Shown here piece after piece: positions 1-8,918 of a stretch of DNA of 64,000 nt. The notes under the pieces are model-generated. The model was not told where the DNA came from. It saw only the letters and a program-made list of their open reading frames with translations, and made no database searches. A program made the translations under genes and the position numbers. Position 1 is the first letter of the stretch, and each line of letters starts with the position of its first letter. This stretch comes from Bradyrhizobium sp. CSA207 (lineage in GTDB: Bacteria > Pseudomonadota > Alphaproteobacteria > Rhizobiales > Xanthobacteraceae): assembly GCF_029051685.1 (NCBI RefSeq), contig NZ_JAACFT010000025.1:1-64000 (forward strand). The letters run 5' to 3'.

Positions 1-296
1 ATGTGGTCCCCCAACCCCATGTCGCGCGATCAGAGGGTGATGCCCTTGGAAGTGGCCGCCGATCGATGTCCCGCGATGTACGCGACATCGGAATAGGATT
101 CCATTCCGGATCACTACGGACACGCGCGCACCGCGAATATGCGCGTTGCGATCAAGACGTGATCGTCTCTGCCTGAAATCGATGCAGACGAGGATGTCCA
201 CATCCTTCAGCGTTGCAGAACCTGCATTTCACCGGCCTGTCATTGAACTGGTCTAGCGCTGCTCTCGTCATCGCTGACGGCCAAGGAGAACAAGCC
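1..296. other. gene-free leader with short inverted repeats
   Basis: I recognise no gene here. An imperfect dyad has arms CGATGTC (64-70) and GACATCG (84-90). It is followed by a second GGAAT/ATTCC-type dyad near 90-110. Such dyads upstream of a transport operon could be operator sites, but no regulator gene is visible beside them. The far left may belong to a gene or promoter outside the window. A clear Shine-Dalgarno AAGGAG at 282-287 serves the gene starting at 297. Confidence 0.3.
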
Positions 297-1112
297 ATGT
301 CGAAGCCGGTACTGGGCGCCGCATTGTCCATCAGATCGATCCCCGCGCACCGTGACTGGCTTCTGGAACGGCAGCGCGATCTCGAAATCCAGGACTTCTT
401 TCGAGCGGACCTGCTTGAAGGCGACTGGCGCAGCGCAGCCGGCGAGATCAAGCAGATGCTCGCAGGCCACACCGGCCGGCTCGGCATTCACGGGCCATTC
501 TGGGGTTTCAAGATCGACAGCCACGACGCGATGATCCGCCAGGCGGTGACGAAACGCCTGCTCCAGGGGTTAGACGCCGCCGAATTTCTCGGCGCGACGC
601 AGATGGTGATCCATTCGCCGTTCACCACCTGGGATCGCAACAATCTCGATCTCTACCCCGAAAATCGCGGCAGTCTGGTCGAGCGCGTGCGCGCGACGCT
701 CGCCGAGGTGATCGTACGCGCCGAGACGATCGGCTGCGAAATCGTCCTCGAGAATATCGAGGACAAGGATCCGCGCGACCGCGTGCATCTGGCCAAGGCG
801 CTCGAGAGCGCCAGGGTGCGCGTCTCGCTCGATACCGGGCATGCCAACTACGCACATGTGTCCACCGGCGCGCCGCCCGTCGACTATTACGTCGATGCCG
901 CCGGCAACATGCTGACGCATGTCCATCTCCAGGACTCCGACGGCTTTGCCGACCGGCACTGGGCGCCGGGCGAGGGCAACATCCACTGGACCGCCGTCTT
1001 CCGCGCGCTCGGCCGGTTGACCTCCAACCCGCGGCTGATCCTCGAACTGCGCAACCACGACGACGTCCGCGCCGGCGCCGCGCATCTCGCCGCGCTCGGT
1101 CTCGCTGAATAA
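297..1112 (+). CDS. sugar phosphate isomerase/epimerase-like TIM-barrel protein
   Basis: Protein of 271 residues of the AP endonuclease 2 / xylose isomerase-like TIM-barrel family. The metal-ligand pattern of the family is visible in order: ENIED near the middle, SLDTGHAN, HVHLQDSDG, and a terminal ILELR. This suggests a divalent-metal-dependent sugar isomerase or epimerase in the cytoplasm. I chose ATG 297 because AAGGAG lies ten bases upstream; an in-frame start at 213 adds a stretch unlike the family. It is the first gene of an ABC importer operon (next gene 30 bases on), so it probably acts on the imported compound or a breakdown product. The exact substrate cannot be read from sequence. 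Confidence 0.85.
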   Translation: MSKPVLGAALSIRSIPAHRDWLLERQRDLEIQDFFRADLLEGDWRSAAGEIKQMLAGHTGRLGIHGPFWGFKIDSHDAMIRQAVTKRLLQGLDAAEFLGATQMVIHSPFTTWDRNNLDLYPENRGSLVERVRATLAEVIVRAETIGCEIVLENIEDKDPRDRVHLAKALESARVRVSLDTGHANYAHVSTGAPPVDYYVDAAGNMLTHVHLQDSDGFADRHWAPGEGNIHWTAVFRALGRLTSNPRLILELRNHDDVRAGAAHLAALGLAE

Positions 1113-1142
1113 CCGGCATCACAGAGGGCAGGGGTTATCGTC

Positions 1143-2780
1143 ATGAGCAAGCTTACCCGTCGCACCATCCTCAAGTCCGGCACTGCAGCTACAGGCGCGC
1201 TGTTCCTGCCGCGCTTTGCGATCGCGCAAGGCGACAATCGTCCATCGGTGACGATCGCGGTGCAGAAGGTCACGAATTCGAACGTGCTCGACGTGCTGCG
1301 CGAGCAGTCCAATGTCGGCGAGCGCGTGTTCTTCTCCTCGATCTGGGAAGGCCTGATCTCCAAGAACTGGCGCGGCAGCCTCGAGGCCGTGCCGGGGCTC
1401 GCCACCGAATGGCGCCGCATCGACGACCAGACCGTCGAGGTGAAGCTGCGCCAGGGCGTGAAATTCCACAATGGCGACGAACTGACGGCGGAGGACGTCG
1501 TCTTCACCTTCAGCCGCGAGCGCATGTTCGGCGAGACCGAGGCCAAGAGCCGCTCCACCATCCAGGCGTTTGAAAAGATCCCGACGCCTCGGCCGGGCAA
1601 GGAGCTGCCGCCGGACGTTCCCGCCGTGGCACGCCGGATCTGGCCGGACCTCGTCCGTGTCGACGCCGTCGACAAGTATACGGTGCGCTTCTACAATGCG
1701 ACGCCCGACGTCACGATCGAGGGCCGGCTGTCGCGTTACGGCTCCGACATTGCGAACCGCCGGGCCTGGGCCGAATCCGCCAGCTATCTCGACTGGGCCC
1801 GCAAGCCGATCACGACCGGCCCCTACAAGGTCGTCGAACTCAAGCCCGACGTCTCGCTGACGCTGGAAGCGCACGACGAGTATTGGGGCGGCCGTCCCCC
1901 GCTCAAGCGCATCCGCTTCCTCGAGGTGCCCGAGGTCGCAAGCCGCATCAACGGCCTGCTGTCGGGCGAGTATCAGTTCGCCTGCGACATCCCGCCGGAC
2001 CAGATCGCCGGCATCGAGAAGAACGCCGCGTTCGAAGTGCAGGGCGGCACCATCCTCAACCACCGCCTGACAGTGTTCGACAAGAATCACGCCCAGCTCG
2101 CCAATCCGCTGGTGCGGCGCGCCTTCACCCACGCGATCGACCGGCAGGCGATCGTCGACAGCCTGTGGGCCGGCCGCACCCGCGTGCCGAAGGGCCTGCA
2201 GTGGGAATTTTACGGCGACATGTTCAACGCCGACTGGAGCGTGCCGGCCTATGATCCAAAACTCGCGCAGGATCTGTTGAAGCAAGCCAACTACAAGGGC
2301 GATCCGATCCCCTATCGCCTGCTCAACAATTACTACACCAACCAGGTCGCGACCGCGCAGGTTCTGGTCGAGATGTGGAAGTCGGTCGGCCTCAACGTGC
2401 AGATCGAGACCAAGGAGAACTGGTCCCAGATCATGGAACGCGCGCCGACCCGGGCGGTGCGCGACTGGTCGAACTCGGCGGCCTTCAACGATCCCGTCTC
2501 CTCGCTGGTTGCCCAGCACGGACCAAACGGCCAGCAGCAGCAGATCGGCGAATGGACCAATGCCGAGCTGAACACGCTCTCCGAATTCCTGGAAACCTCG
2601 ATCGACCGTGCCGCGCGCAAGAAGGCGTTCCGCCGCATGCTGGAGATCGCCGAGCGCGAGGACCCTGCATACACGGTGCTGCATCAGAACGCGACCTTCA
2701 CGGCCAAGCCGAAGTCGATCAAGTGGAAGGCGGCGCCGGCCTTTGCGATGGATTTCCGCGCCGGCAATTTCGAGGCGTAG
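1143..2780 (+). CDS. ABC transporter substrate-binding protein, peptide/opine family 5
   Basis: Periplasmic solute-binding protein of 545 residues, family SBP_bac_5 (DppA/OppA type). The N-terminus carries a twin-arginine signal (LTRRTILKSG, then a hydrophobic run ending ALFLPRFAIAQG), so export through Tat in folded form is likely. Family features include the opening GLISKNWRGSLEAVPGLATE and the VKLRQGVKFHNGDELTAEDV segment. It delivers substrate to the two permeases encoded downstream. Family 5 proteins bind peptides, but also opines, glycosides and oligosaccharides. The neighbouring isomerase makes a sugar-containing ligand plausible, which is inference only. Confidence 0.93.
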   Translation: MSKLTRRTILKSGTAATGALFLPRFAIAQGDNRPSVTIAVQKVTNSNVLDVLREQSNVGERVFFSSIWEGLISKNWRGSLEAVPGLATEWRRIDDQTVEVKLRQGVKFHNGDELTAEDVVFTFSRERMFGETEAKSRSTIQAFEKIPTPRPGKELPPDVPAVARRIWPDLVRVDAVDKYTVRFYNATPDVTIEGRLSRYGSDIANRRAWAESASYLDWARKPITTGPYKVVELKPDVSLTLEAHDEYWGGRPPLKRIRFLEVPEVASRINGLLSGEYQFACDIPPDQIAGIEKNAAFEVQGGTILNHRLTVFDKNHAQLANPLVRRAFTHAIDRQAIVDSLWAGRTRVPKGLQWEFYGDMFNADWSVPAYDPKLAQDLLKQANYKGDPIPYRLLNNYYTNQVATAQVLVEMWKSVGLNVQIETKENWSQIMERAPTRAVRDWSNSAAFNDPVSSLVAQHGPNGQQQQIGEWTNAELNTLSEFLETSIDRAARKKAFRRMLEIAEREDPAYTVLHQNATFTAKPKSIKWKAAPAFAMDFRAGNFEA

Positions 2781-2783
2781 ACC

Positions 2784-3767
2784 ATGCCGCCACTCGTCAG
2801 CATCGAAGGCCTGAGCGTCGCCTTCAACGGCGTCCCGGTCCTGCGCGGCGTCGATCTCAAATTGCAGAAGGGCGAGGCCCTTGGCCTCGTCGGCGAGTCC
2901 GGATCCGGCAAGTCGGTCACCTGGCTTGCTGCCCTGGGTCTGCTGCCGCGGCATGCGCGGGTGTCGGGTTCGGTGCGGCTCGACGGAGGTGAAATCCTCG
3001 GCGCGGGCGAAGCCGAGCTCGACCAGGTGCGTGGCGGGCGGGTCGCCATGATCTTCCAGGACCCGGCGAGCGCGCTCAATCCGGTGCTGACCATCCGCAA
3101 GCAGCTCTGCGAAACCCTGGCGCTGCATCGCGATCTTTCGGGCGCCGCGGTGAAGGCGGAAGCGCTGCGGCTGCTCGACCTCGTCGGCATTCCCGATGCA
3201 GCGCGGCGGCTGTCGGCCTATCCGCACGAATTCTCCGGCGGCCAGGTCCAGCGCATCATGATCGCGATGGCGCTGGCCGGAAATCCCGACCTGCTGATCG
3301 CGGATGAGCCGACCACGGCGCTCGACGCCACCATTCAGGCGCAGATCCTGGAGCTGCTCTGGTCGATCCGTCGCGAGATGGGCATGGCGATGGTCCTGAT
3401 CAGCCACGATCTCGGCGTCGTTGCAGAGAACTGCGACCGTGTCGCGGTGATGTATGCCGGCCGTATCGTCGAGGAGGCACCTAGCAACCAGCTCTTTGCC
3501 GACCCCGTGCATCCCTACGCGCAAGGCCTGATCGGCGCGCTACCCCCGCTTGACGGGCCGCGCCGCCGCCTCACCGCCATTGCCGGGACCGTGCCCGATC
3601 CCGCCAGCATGCCCGGCGGCTGCGCCTTCGCGCCGCGCTGCGCCCTCGCGGCCGAGCCGTGCGGCCATGCTGCGCCGAGTCTGGCGCCGATTGCCGACAG
3701 CCGGACCGTCGCCTGCATCCGCGCCGAGGCCTCGCGCCGGGCGCTGCTGGGGATGGCTGCCGAATGA
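2784..3767 (+). CDS. ABC transporter ATP-binding protein, DppD/OppD type
   Basis: Nucleotide-binding subunit of 327 residues. Walker A is GESGSGKS at residues 37-44. The signature FSGGQVQRIMIAMAL, Walker B LLIADEPTTALD and switch histidine ISHDLGVV follow in order. The C-terminal oligopeptide-transporter extension carries GGCAFAPRC, with cysteines that in DppD relatives bind an iron-sulfur cluster. It starts three bases after the binding-protein stop and its own stop overlaps the next start (ATGA). It is the first of two non-identical ATPases powering the importer at the inner membrane. Confidence 0.95.
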   Translation: MPPLVSIEGLSVAFNGVPVLRGVDLKLQKGEALGLVGESGSGKSVTWLAALGLLPRHARVSGSVRLDGGEILGAGEAELDQVRGGRVAMIFQDPASALNPVLTIRKQLCETLALHRDLSGAAVKAEALRLLDLVGIPDAARRLSAYPHEFSGGQVQRIMIAMALAGNPDLLIADEPTTALDATIQAQILELLWSIRREMGMAMVLISHDLGVVAENCDRVAVMYAGRIVEEAPSNQLFADPVHPYAQGLIGALPPLDGPRRRLTAIAGTVPDPASMPGGCAFAPRCALAAEPCGHAAPSLAPIADSRTVACIRAEASRRALLGMAAE

Positions 3768-4768
3768 GCGTGCCGCTCGTCGAGGTGGCCGCGATCTCGC
3801 GCAGCTACGCCATGCGCTCCGGAATGTTCGGCCGAAGCACCGCGGTTCATGCAGTCGATGGCGTGTCGCTCACGATCCCGAAGGGCGAAACGCTGGGTCT
3901 CGTCGGCGAGTCCGGCTCTGGCAAATCCACTACGGGGCGCATCGTGCTCGGACTGGAGCCGCCGGATCGCGGCGCGGTGCGGTTTGACGAAAAACCGATG
4001 GCCGCGCCCGGGACGGCGGCGTGGCGCGCACAGCGGGCGCGCATGCAGATGATCTTTCAGGACCCGCTGGGCGCGCTGGACCGGCGGTTGCCGGTTGCTG
4101 CGCAAATTCGCGAGCCCCTGGACATTCACGGTGTCGGCACGCCCGCCGAGCGCGAGGAGCGCGTTCGCGAATTGCTGCGCGCGGTCGAGCTGACGCCGGC
4201 GCATGGCGCGCGCTATCCCGGCGCGCTCTCCGGCGGTCAGCGTCAGCGCATCGTCCTGGCGCGGGCGCTGGCAACGAAGCCCGATTTCCTGGTCTGCGAC
4301 GAGCCGGTCAGCGCGCTCGATGTTTCGATCCAGGCGCAGGTGGTGAATCTGCTCGCCGATCTCCAGGCGCAGCTCTCGCTGACCTTGCTGTTCATCAGCC
4401 ACGATCTGCGCGTCGTCAGGCAGATCAGCAGTGTGGTCGCTGTGATGTATCTCGGCCGCATCGTTGAACTTGGCAGCGCCGATGATCTCTTTGCGCGCCC
4501 CGAACATCCTTACACGCAGGCGCTGGTCTCGGCCTCGCCGGCGCCGGGCCGCCGCAGCGCAGGCCGCATCGTGCTGTCAGGCGATCCGCCGAACCCGGCT
4601 GCGCGCCCTAAGGGCTGCGCGTTCCATCCGCGCTGCCCGTGCGCTATCGCGCGTTGCGCGACCGAGACGCCAATTCTGTCTGCGGTCGGCGGAGACCGCC
4701 AGGTCGCGTGCCATCTCGTGACGGGCTCAAAACCCGCGACCAAGGCCGCGACGCGGGATGCGGCGTGA
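3764..4768 (+). CDS. ABC transporter ATP-binding protein, DppF/OppF type
   Basis: Second ATPase of the importer, 334 residues. Walker A GESGSGKS is at residues 48-55, then signature LSGGQRQRIVLARAL, Walker B LVCDEPVSALD and ISHDLRVV. The C-terminal oligopeptide domain contains KGCAFHPRC. I chose ATG 3764, which overlaps the previous stop as ATGA; longer in-frame readings add non-family sequence encoded inside the upstream gene. It pairs with the DppD-like subunit as a heterodimer. Confidence 0.95.
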   Translation: MSVPLVEVAAISRSYAMRSGMFGRSTAVHAVDGVSLTIPKGETLGLVGESGSGKSTTGRIVLGLEPPDRGAVRFDEKPMAAPGTAAWRAQRARMQMIFQDPLGALDRRLPVAAQIREPLDIHGVGTPAEREERVRELLRAVELTPAHGARYPGALSGGQRQRIVLARALATKPDFLVCDEPVSALDVSIQAQVVNLLADLQAQLSLTLLFISHDLRVVRQISSVVAVMYLGRIVELGSADDLFARPEHPYTQALVSASPAPGRRSAGRIVLSGDPPNPAARPKGCAFHPRCPCAIARCATETPILSAVGGDRQVACHLVTGSKPATKAATRDAA

Positions 4769-5697
4769 TGGGACGCTATTTCGCCATTCGTATCGGACGC
4801 GCGGCCCTGACCATCGTTCTCGTCGTCACCTTCGCCTTCGTGGTGTTGCGCCTCTCCGGCGATCCCTCGCTGATGATTTTGGGACCGGAAGCGCCGCCGG
4901 AGGTCCTCGCGGCTTTCCGCAAAGCCTGGGGCCTCGATGATCCCATCTGGTTCCAGTATCTCGATTACTTCGGCGCCATCGCCAAGGGTGAACTCGGTCG
5001 CTCCATGCGCGACGGCAGGCCCGCGATCGAACTCGTGCTGGAGCGGATTCCGGCGACGCTGGCCCTGACACTGCCGGCCTTCGCGTTCAAGGTGGCGCTC
5101 GGCATTCCCGCCGGCATCTACGCCGCGCTGCATCGGGGCTCGGCGATCGACCGCGCCGTGATGATGGCCGCGGTCGCGGGCTTCACCGTGCCGAGTTTTG
5201 TCCTCGCGCTGCTGCTTGTTCTCGTCTTCGCCGTGCAGCTGGGATGGCTGCCGTCGGGCGGGCAGGACAGCTGGCGTCATGCGATCCTGCCAATCGCGAC
5301 GCTGAGCCTCGGCGGCGCTGCGGTGCTGGCGCGCTTCACCCGCAGCGCGATGCTGGAAGTGCTGGGGCAGCCCTATATCCGCACCGCCTCGGCCAAGGGC
5401 GTGCCGTGGCGCAAGGTGGTGACATCGCATGCGCTGCCGAACGCCGCGATCCCGACCGTCACTATTTTGGGCTTCATGGTCGGCACGCTGATCGCGGGCG
5501 CGGTCGTGGTCGAGAGCGTGTTCTCGTGGCCGGGAGTAGGGCGCCTGCTCGTCGTTGCCGTCGCCAACCGCGACCTCGCCGTCGTGCAATGCATCCTCTT
5601 GCTGGTCGCGCTGACCATGGTCACGTCCAATCTGATCGTCGACTTCCTCTACGGCTTCCTCGATCCACGGCTGCGCATGAAGGGAGCCCATGCATGA
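4768..5697 (+). CDS. ABC transporter permease, DppB type
   Basis: Inner-membrane permease of 309 residues. It starts with a transmembrane helix (IGRAALTIVLVVTFAFVVL) followed by the periplasmic part typical of DppB. The cytoplasmic EAA loop is seen as RTASAKGVPWRKVVTSHALP. ATG 4768 shares its first base with the upstream stop (TGATG), so translation is probably coupled. Five to six hydrophobic segments are visible. It forms the channel with the next gene product. Confidence 0.94.
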   Translation: MGRYFAIRIGRAALTIVLVVTFAFVVLRLSGDPSLMILGPEAPPEVLAAFRKAWGLDDPIWFQYLDYFGAIAKGELGRSMRDGRPAIELVLERIPATLALTLPAFAFKVALGIPAGIYAALHRGSAIDRAVMMAAVAGFTVPSFVLALLLVLVFAVQLGWLPSGGQDSWRHAILPIATLSLGGAAVLARFTRSAMLEVLGQPYIRTASAKGVPWRKVVTSHALPNAAIPTVTILGFMVGTLIAGAVVVESVFSWPGVGRLLVVAVANRDLAVVQCILLLVALTMVTSNLIVDFLYGFLDPRLRMKGAHA

Positions 5698-6554
5698 CGG
5701 ACGCAGCAGTCAAGGACACCGCCGTCCGCCGCCGCATTAGCCTCCCAGCCATTCCGGTTTCGGTCGCCATCGCGATCACCTGGATCATCGCCATGCTGGT
5801 GATTGCGGCCTTCGCCGAGAAGATCGCGCCCTATGGCTACACCCAGCTCGACCTGCGCAATCGCCTGGCCGCACCCGGCAATATCGCGCATTGGCTCGGC
5901 ACGGACGAACTCGGCCGCGATGTGCTGTCGCGGCTGCTCGTCTCGATCCGCATCTCGCTCCTGATCGCGTTCGGCGCGACGGCCATTTCGGCCATCGTCG
6001 GCACCACGCTCGGCTTCCTCGCCGCGCATTTCCGAGGGGTCGTCGAGCAGTTCGTGCTGATGCTGTCCGACTTCCAGGCCAGCATGCCGTTCCTGATCAT
6101 GGCGCTCGCCGTGCTCGCTTTCTTCGGCAATTCGCTGCCGCTGCTGATCGGCCTGATGGGATTTTTCGGCTGGGAGCGCTACGCCCGCATCGCCCGAGGG
6201 CTCGCCATCTCCGCCAACGCGCAAGGCTACGCGGCCGCGGTCCGCCAGCTCGGCGCGCGGCCGTCGCGGATCTATCTGCGCCATATCCTGCCCAACATCG
6301 CCTCGACCCTGATCGTCTCGACCACGCTGGTCTTCCCCGAGGTGATCCTGATGGAATCAGGCCTGTCCTTCCTCGGCCTCGGCGTGCAGCCGCCGATGAC
6401 CAGCCTCGGCAACATGGTCGGCTACGGCCGCGAATATCTGACCAGGGCGCCCTGGATCATGCTGGCGCCGGCGGCTACGATCGTGGTGACGACGCTGGCG
6501 GTCTCCGTGATCGGCGACTGGCTGCGCGACCGGCTCGATCCGACCCTGCAGTAG
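5694..6554 (+). CDS. ABC transporter permease, DppC type
   Basis: Second permease, 286 residues. It has the N-terminal helix of DppC, the LGTDELGRDVLSRLL segment that is diagnostic for the family, and an EAA loop reading YAAAVRQLGARPSRIYLRHI. The start overlaps the upstream stop as ATGA. It closes the operon; an 18-bp perfect inverted repeat follows at 6583-6620. The gene order binding protein, two ATPases, two permeases differs from the usual DppABCDF order. Confidence 0.94.
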   Translation: MTDAAVKDTAVRRRISLPAIPVSVAIAITWIIAMLVIAAFAEKIAPYGYTQLDLRNRLAAPGNIAHWLGTDELGRDVLSRLLVSIRISLLIAFGATAISAIVGTTLGFLAAHFRGVVEQFVLMLSDFQASMPFLIMALAVLAFFGNSLPLLIGLMGFFGWERYARIARGLAISANAQGYAAAVRQLGARPSRIYLRHILPNIASTLIVSTTLVFPEVILMESGLSFLGLGVQPPMTSLGNMVGYGREYLTRAPWIMLAPAATIVVTTLAVSVIGDWLRDRLDPTLQ

Positions 6555-6582
6555 GGGCAAGGCGAAGCCCAAGCGCCGCTAT

Positions 6583-6620
6583 CGTAGCCTGGATGGAGCG
6601 CACGCTCCATCCAGGCTACG
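6583..6620. repeat. perfect palindromic repeat, possible terminator
   Basis: Two 18-base arms (6583-6600 and 6603-6620) are exact reverse complements around a 2-base CA centre. The arm begins CGTAGCCTGGATGGAGCG, one base different from the arm of the larger element at 8629-8746, so both belong to one dispersed repeat family. It lies directly after the ABC operon and could stop transcription or protect the 3' end. A T-tract is absent. Confidence 0.85.
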
Positions 6621-6767
6621 AAAAGGCCGCGTCCGGAGCAGGGGAGCCCTGTCCGGCCCAAGTTCCCGTTGCGCGCGCCCACCCCGTGCGCTATCCGGCC
6701 GGAAAGGCCTGAGGCGGCTTCGAAAATTTGCCCCGCCCGGCTGACCCAACCGAGGACGGAAACCGCC

Positions 6768-8618
6768 ATGCCAGCCTATCGCTCCCGCACCACCACCCAC
6801 GGCCGCAACATGGCGGGCGCCCGCGGCCTCTGGCGCGCGACGGGTATGAAGGATGCGGATTTCGGCAAGCCGATCATCGCGGTCGTCAACTCCTTCACCC
6901 AGTTCGTGCCCGGCCACGTCCACCTCAAGGACCTCGGCCAGCTCGTCGCCCGCGAGATCGAGCAGGCCGGCGGTGTGGCGAAAGAGTTCAACACCATCGC
7001 GGTCGACGACGGCATCGCCATGGGCCATGACGGCATGCTCTACAGCCTGCCGTCGCGCGAGCTGATCGCCGACAGCGTCGAATACATGGCCAACGCCCAT
7101 TGCGCCGATGGCCTCGTCTGCATCTCCAATTGCGACAAGATCACGCCCGGCATGCTGATGGCGGCGCTGCGGCTCAACATCCCCGCCGTGTTCATCTCGG
7201 GCGGGCCGATGGAAGCCGGCAAGGTCAAGCTCCAGGGCAAGACCAAGGCCGTCGACCTCATCGACGCCATGGTCGCGGCGGCCGACTCCAAGGTCAGCGA
7301 CGAGGACGTCAAGGTGATCGAACGCTCGGCGTGCCCGACCTGCGGCTCCTGCTCGGGCATGTTCACGGCGAATTCGATGAACTGCCTGACCGAGGCGCTG
7401 GGCCTTGCGCTGCCCGGCAACGGCACGGTGGTCGCAACCCATGCCGACCGCAAGCGGCTGTTCGTCGAGGCCGCCCACACCATCGTCGACCTCGTCCGCC
7501 GCTACTACGAGCAGGACGACGCCTCGGTGCTGCCGCGCAACGTCGCCAACTTCAAGGCCTTCGAGAACGCGATGACGCTGGACATCGCGATGGGCGGCTC
7601 GACCAACACCGTGCTGCATCTGCTTGCGGCGGCGCACGAAGGGCAGGTCGAATTCACCATGCGCGACATCGATCGCCTGTCGCGCCGCGTGCCTGTGCTG
7701 TGCAAGGTCGCGCCCTCGGTCGCCGACGTGCATGTCGAGGACGTGCATCGCGCCGGCGGCATCATGGGCATTCTGGGCGAGCTCGATCGCGCCGGCCTGA
7801 TCGACACCTCGGTCTCGACCGTGCATGCACCGACCATGAGCGACGCGCTGGAGCGCTGGGACGTCAAGCGCTCGAAGAGCGAAGCGGTGCGCACCTTCTT
7901 CCGTGCCTCGCCCGGCGGCATCCCGACGCAGGTCGCCTTCAGCCAGGAGCGCCGTTACGACGAGCTCGACACCGATCGCGAGAAGGGCGTGGTCCGCAAC
8001 CTCGAGCACGCCTTCAGCAAGGACGGCGGCCTCGCCGTGCTCTACGGCAACCTCGCGCAGGACGGCTGCATCGTGAAGACCGCCGGCGTCGATGCCTCGA
8101 TCCTGAAATTCTCCGGCCCCGCGCGCGTGTTCGAAAGCCAGGACGCTGCGGTGGAGGGCATTTTGGGCGGCAAGGTCGTCGCCGGCGAGGTCGTGGTCAT
8201 CATTTACGAGGGCCCGCGCGGTGGCCCCGGCATGCAGGAGATGCTGTATCCGACGAGCTATCTGAAATCGATGGGCCTTGGCAAAGCCTGCGCGCTCGTC
8301 ACCGATGGCCGCTTTTCCGGCGGCTCGTCCGGCCTGTCGATCGGGCACCTGTCACCGGAAGCTGCCGAAGGCGGCAACATCGGCCTCGTGCGGACCGGCG
8401 ACCTGATCGCGATCGATATTCCGAACCGCAGCATCAGCCTCGAGGTCTCCGACGAAGAGCTCGCCAGGCGCCGCGCGGCGGAAGAGGCGAAGGGCGATGC
8501 CGCCTGGCAGGCGACGAACCGCACGCGCAACGTCTCCACCGCGCTTCAGGCCTATGCCGCACTCACCACCAGCGCCGCGCGCGGCGCGGTGCGAGAGGTC
8601 AAGCGTCGCCCGCGATGA
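6768..8618 (+). CDS. ilvD: dihydroxy-acid dehydratase
   Basis: Enzyme of 616 residues, the same size as E. coli IlvD. It dehydrates 2,3-dihydroxy-isovalerate or -methylvalerate to the 2-keto acids, the third common step of valine and isoleucine synthesis, and also feeds leucine and pantothenate. Iron-sulfur cluster cysteines lie in CISNCDKITPGML and CPTCGSCSGMFTANSMNC. The substrate segment GRFSGGSSGLSIGHLSPEA is present near the C-terminus. ATG 6768 is chosen because the family begins MPAYRSRTTTHGRNMAGAR and GAGGACGGA precedes it; the longer reading adds 33 non-family residues. It stands alone between two palindromic repeats. Confidence 0.97.
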   Translation: MPAYRSRTTTHGRNMAGARGLWRATGMKDADFGKPIIAVVNSFTQFVPGHVHLKDLGQLVAREIEQAGGVAKEFNTIAVDDGIAMGHDGMLYSLPSRELIADSVEYMANAHCADGLVCISNCDKITPGMLMAALRLNIPAVFISGGPMEAGKVKLQGKTKAVDLIDAMVAAADSKVSDEDVKVIERSACPTCGSCSGMFTANSMNCLTEALGLALPGNGTVVATHADRKRLFVEAAHTIVDLVRRYYEQDDASVLPRNVANFKAFENAMTLDIAMGGSTNTVLHLLAAAHEGQVEFTMRDIDRLSRRVPVLCKVAPSVADVHVEDVHRAGGIMGILGELDRAGLIDTSVSTVHAPTMSDALERWDVKRSKSEAVRTFFRASPGGIPTQVAFSQERRYDELDTDREKGVVRNLEHAFSKDGGLAVLYGNLAQDGCIVKTAGVDASILKFSGPARVFESQDAAVEGILGGKVVAGEVVVIIYEGPRGGPGMQEMLYPTSYLKSMGLGKACALVTDGRFSGGSSGLSIGHLSPEAAEGGNIGLVRTGDLIAIDIPNRSISLEVSDEELARRRAAEEAKGDAAWQATNRTRNVSTALQAYAALTTSAARGAVREVKRRPR

Positions 8619-8628
8619 GCGCGTCCTT

Positions 8629-8746
8629 GTAGCCCGGATGGAGCGAACGGGTCCGCGCGAAGCGCCGTCCGAGAGCGCAATCCGGGGCAAGTGCGAGACC
8701 GGACGGGACACCGTCCCGGATTACGCTTTCGCTCCATCCGGGCTAC
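8629..8746. repeat. long palindromic intergenic repeat (GTAGCCCGGATGGAGCG family)
   Basis: Outer arms GTAGCCCGGATGGAGCG (8629-8645) and its exact complement (8730-8746) enclose an inner hairpin around 8702-8719 (CGGGAC and GTCCCG). The element fills most of the 300-base gap between ilvD and the next gene. I recall this arm as a high-copy REP-like repeat of Bradyrhizobium and relatives. It can fold into a long stem in RNA from either strand. Confidence 0.8.
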
Positions 8747-8918
8747 GAGTCCGGCCGCGTGGCGTCAGCATGCATGGTCAATGAATCCCTATCGATCGCC
8801 CGCGCTCCGCGATCGCGTTAAGGATGCCCCGACGAAGTTCGGCGGCTTTGGATTTCGCGGCGTATATTGCTGCGACCTTCGATCCAAATCCATTTCGGGC
8901 AACTGGGGCACCATCACA

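Noticed and set aside
1..65. Possible divergent gene start at the left edge (minus strand)
   Set aside because: Too little sequence and no ribosome site or recognisable protein.
1119..3524. Minus-strand open frame of about 800 codons opposite the ABC genes
   Set aside because: It is an antisense shadow produced by high third-position GC; the composition is Arg/His/Asp-rich with no domain, while the plus strand encodes clear ABC proteins.
6579..8348. Minus-strand open frame of about 590 codons opposite ilvD
   Set aside because: Antisense shadow of a highly conserved enzyme gene.
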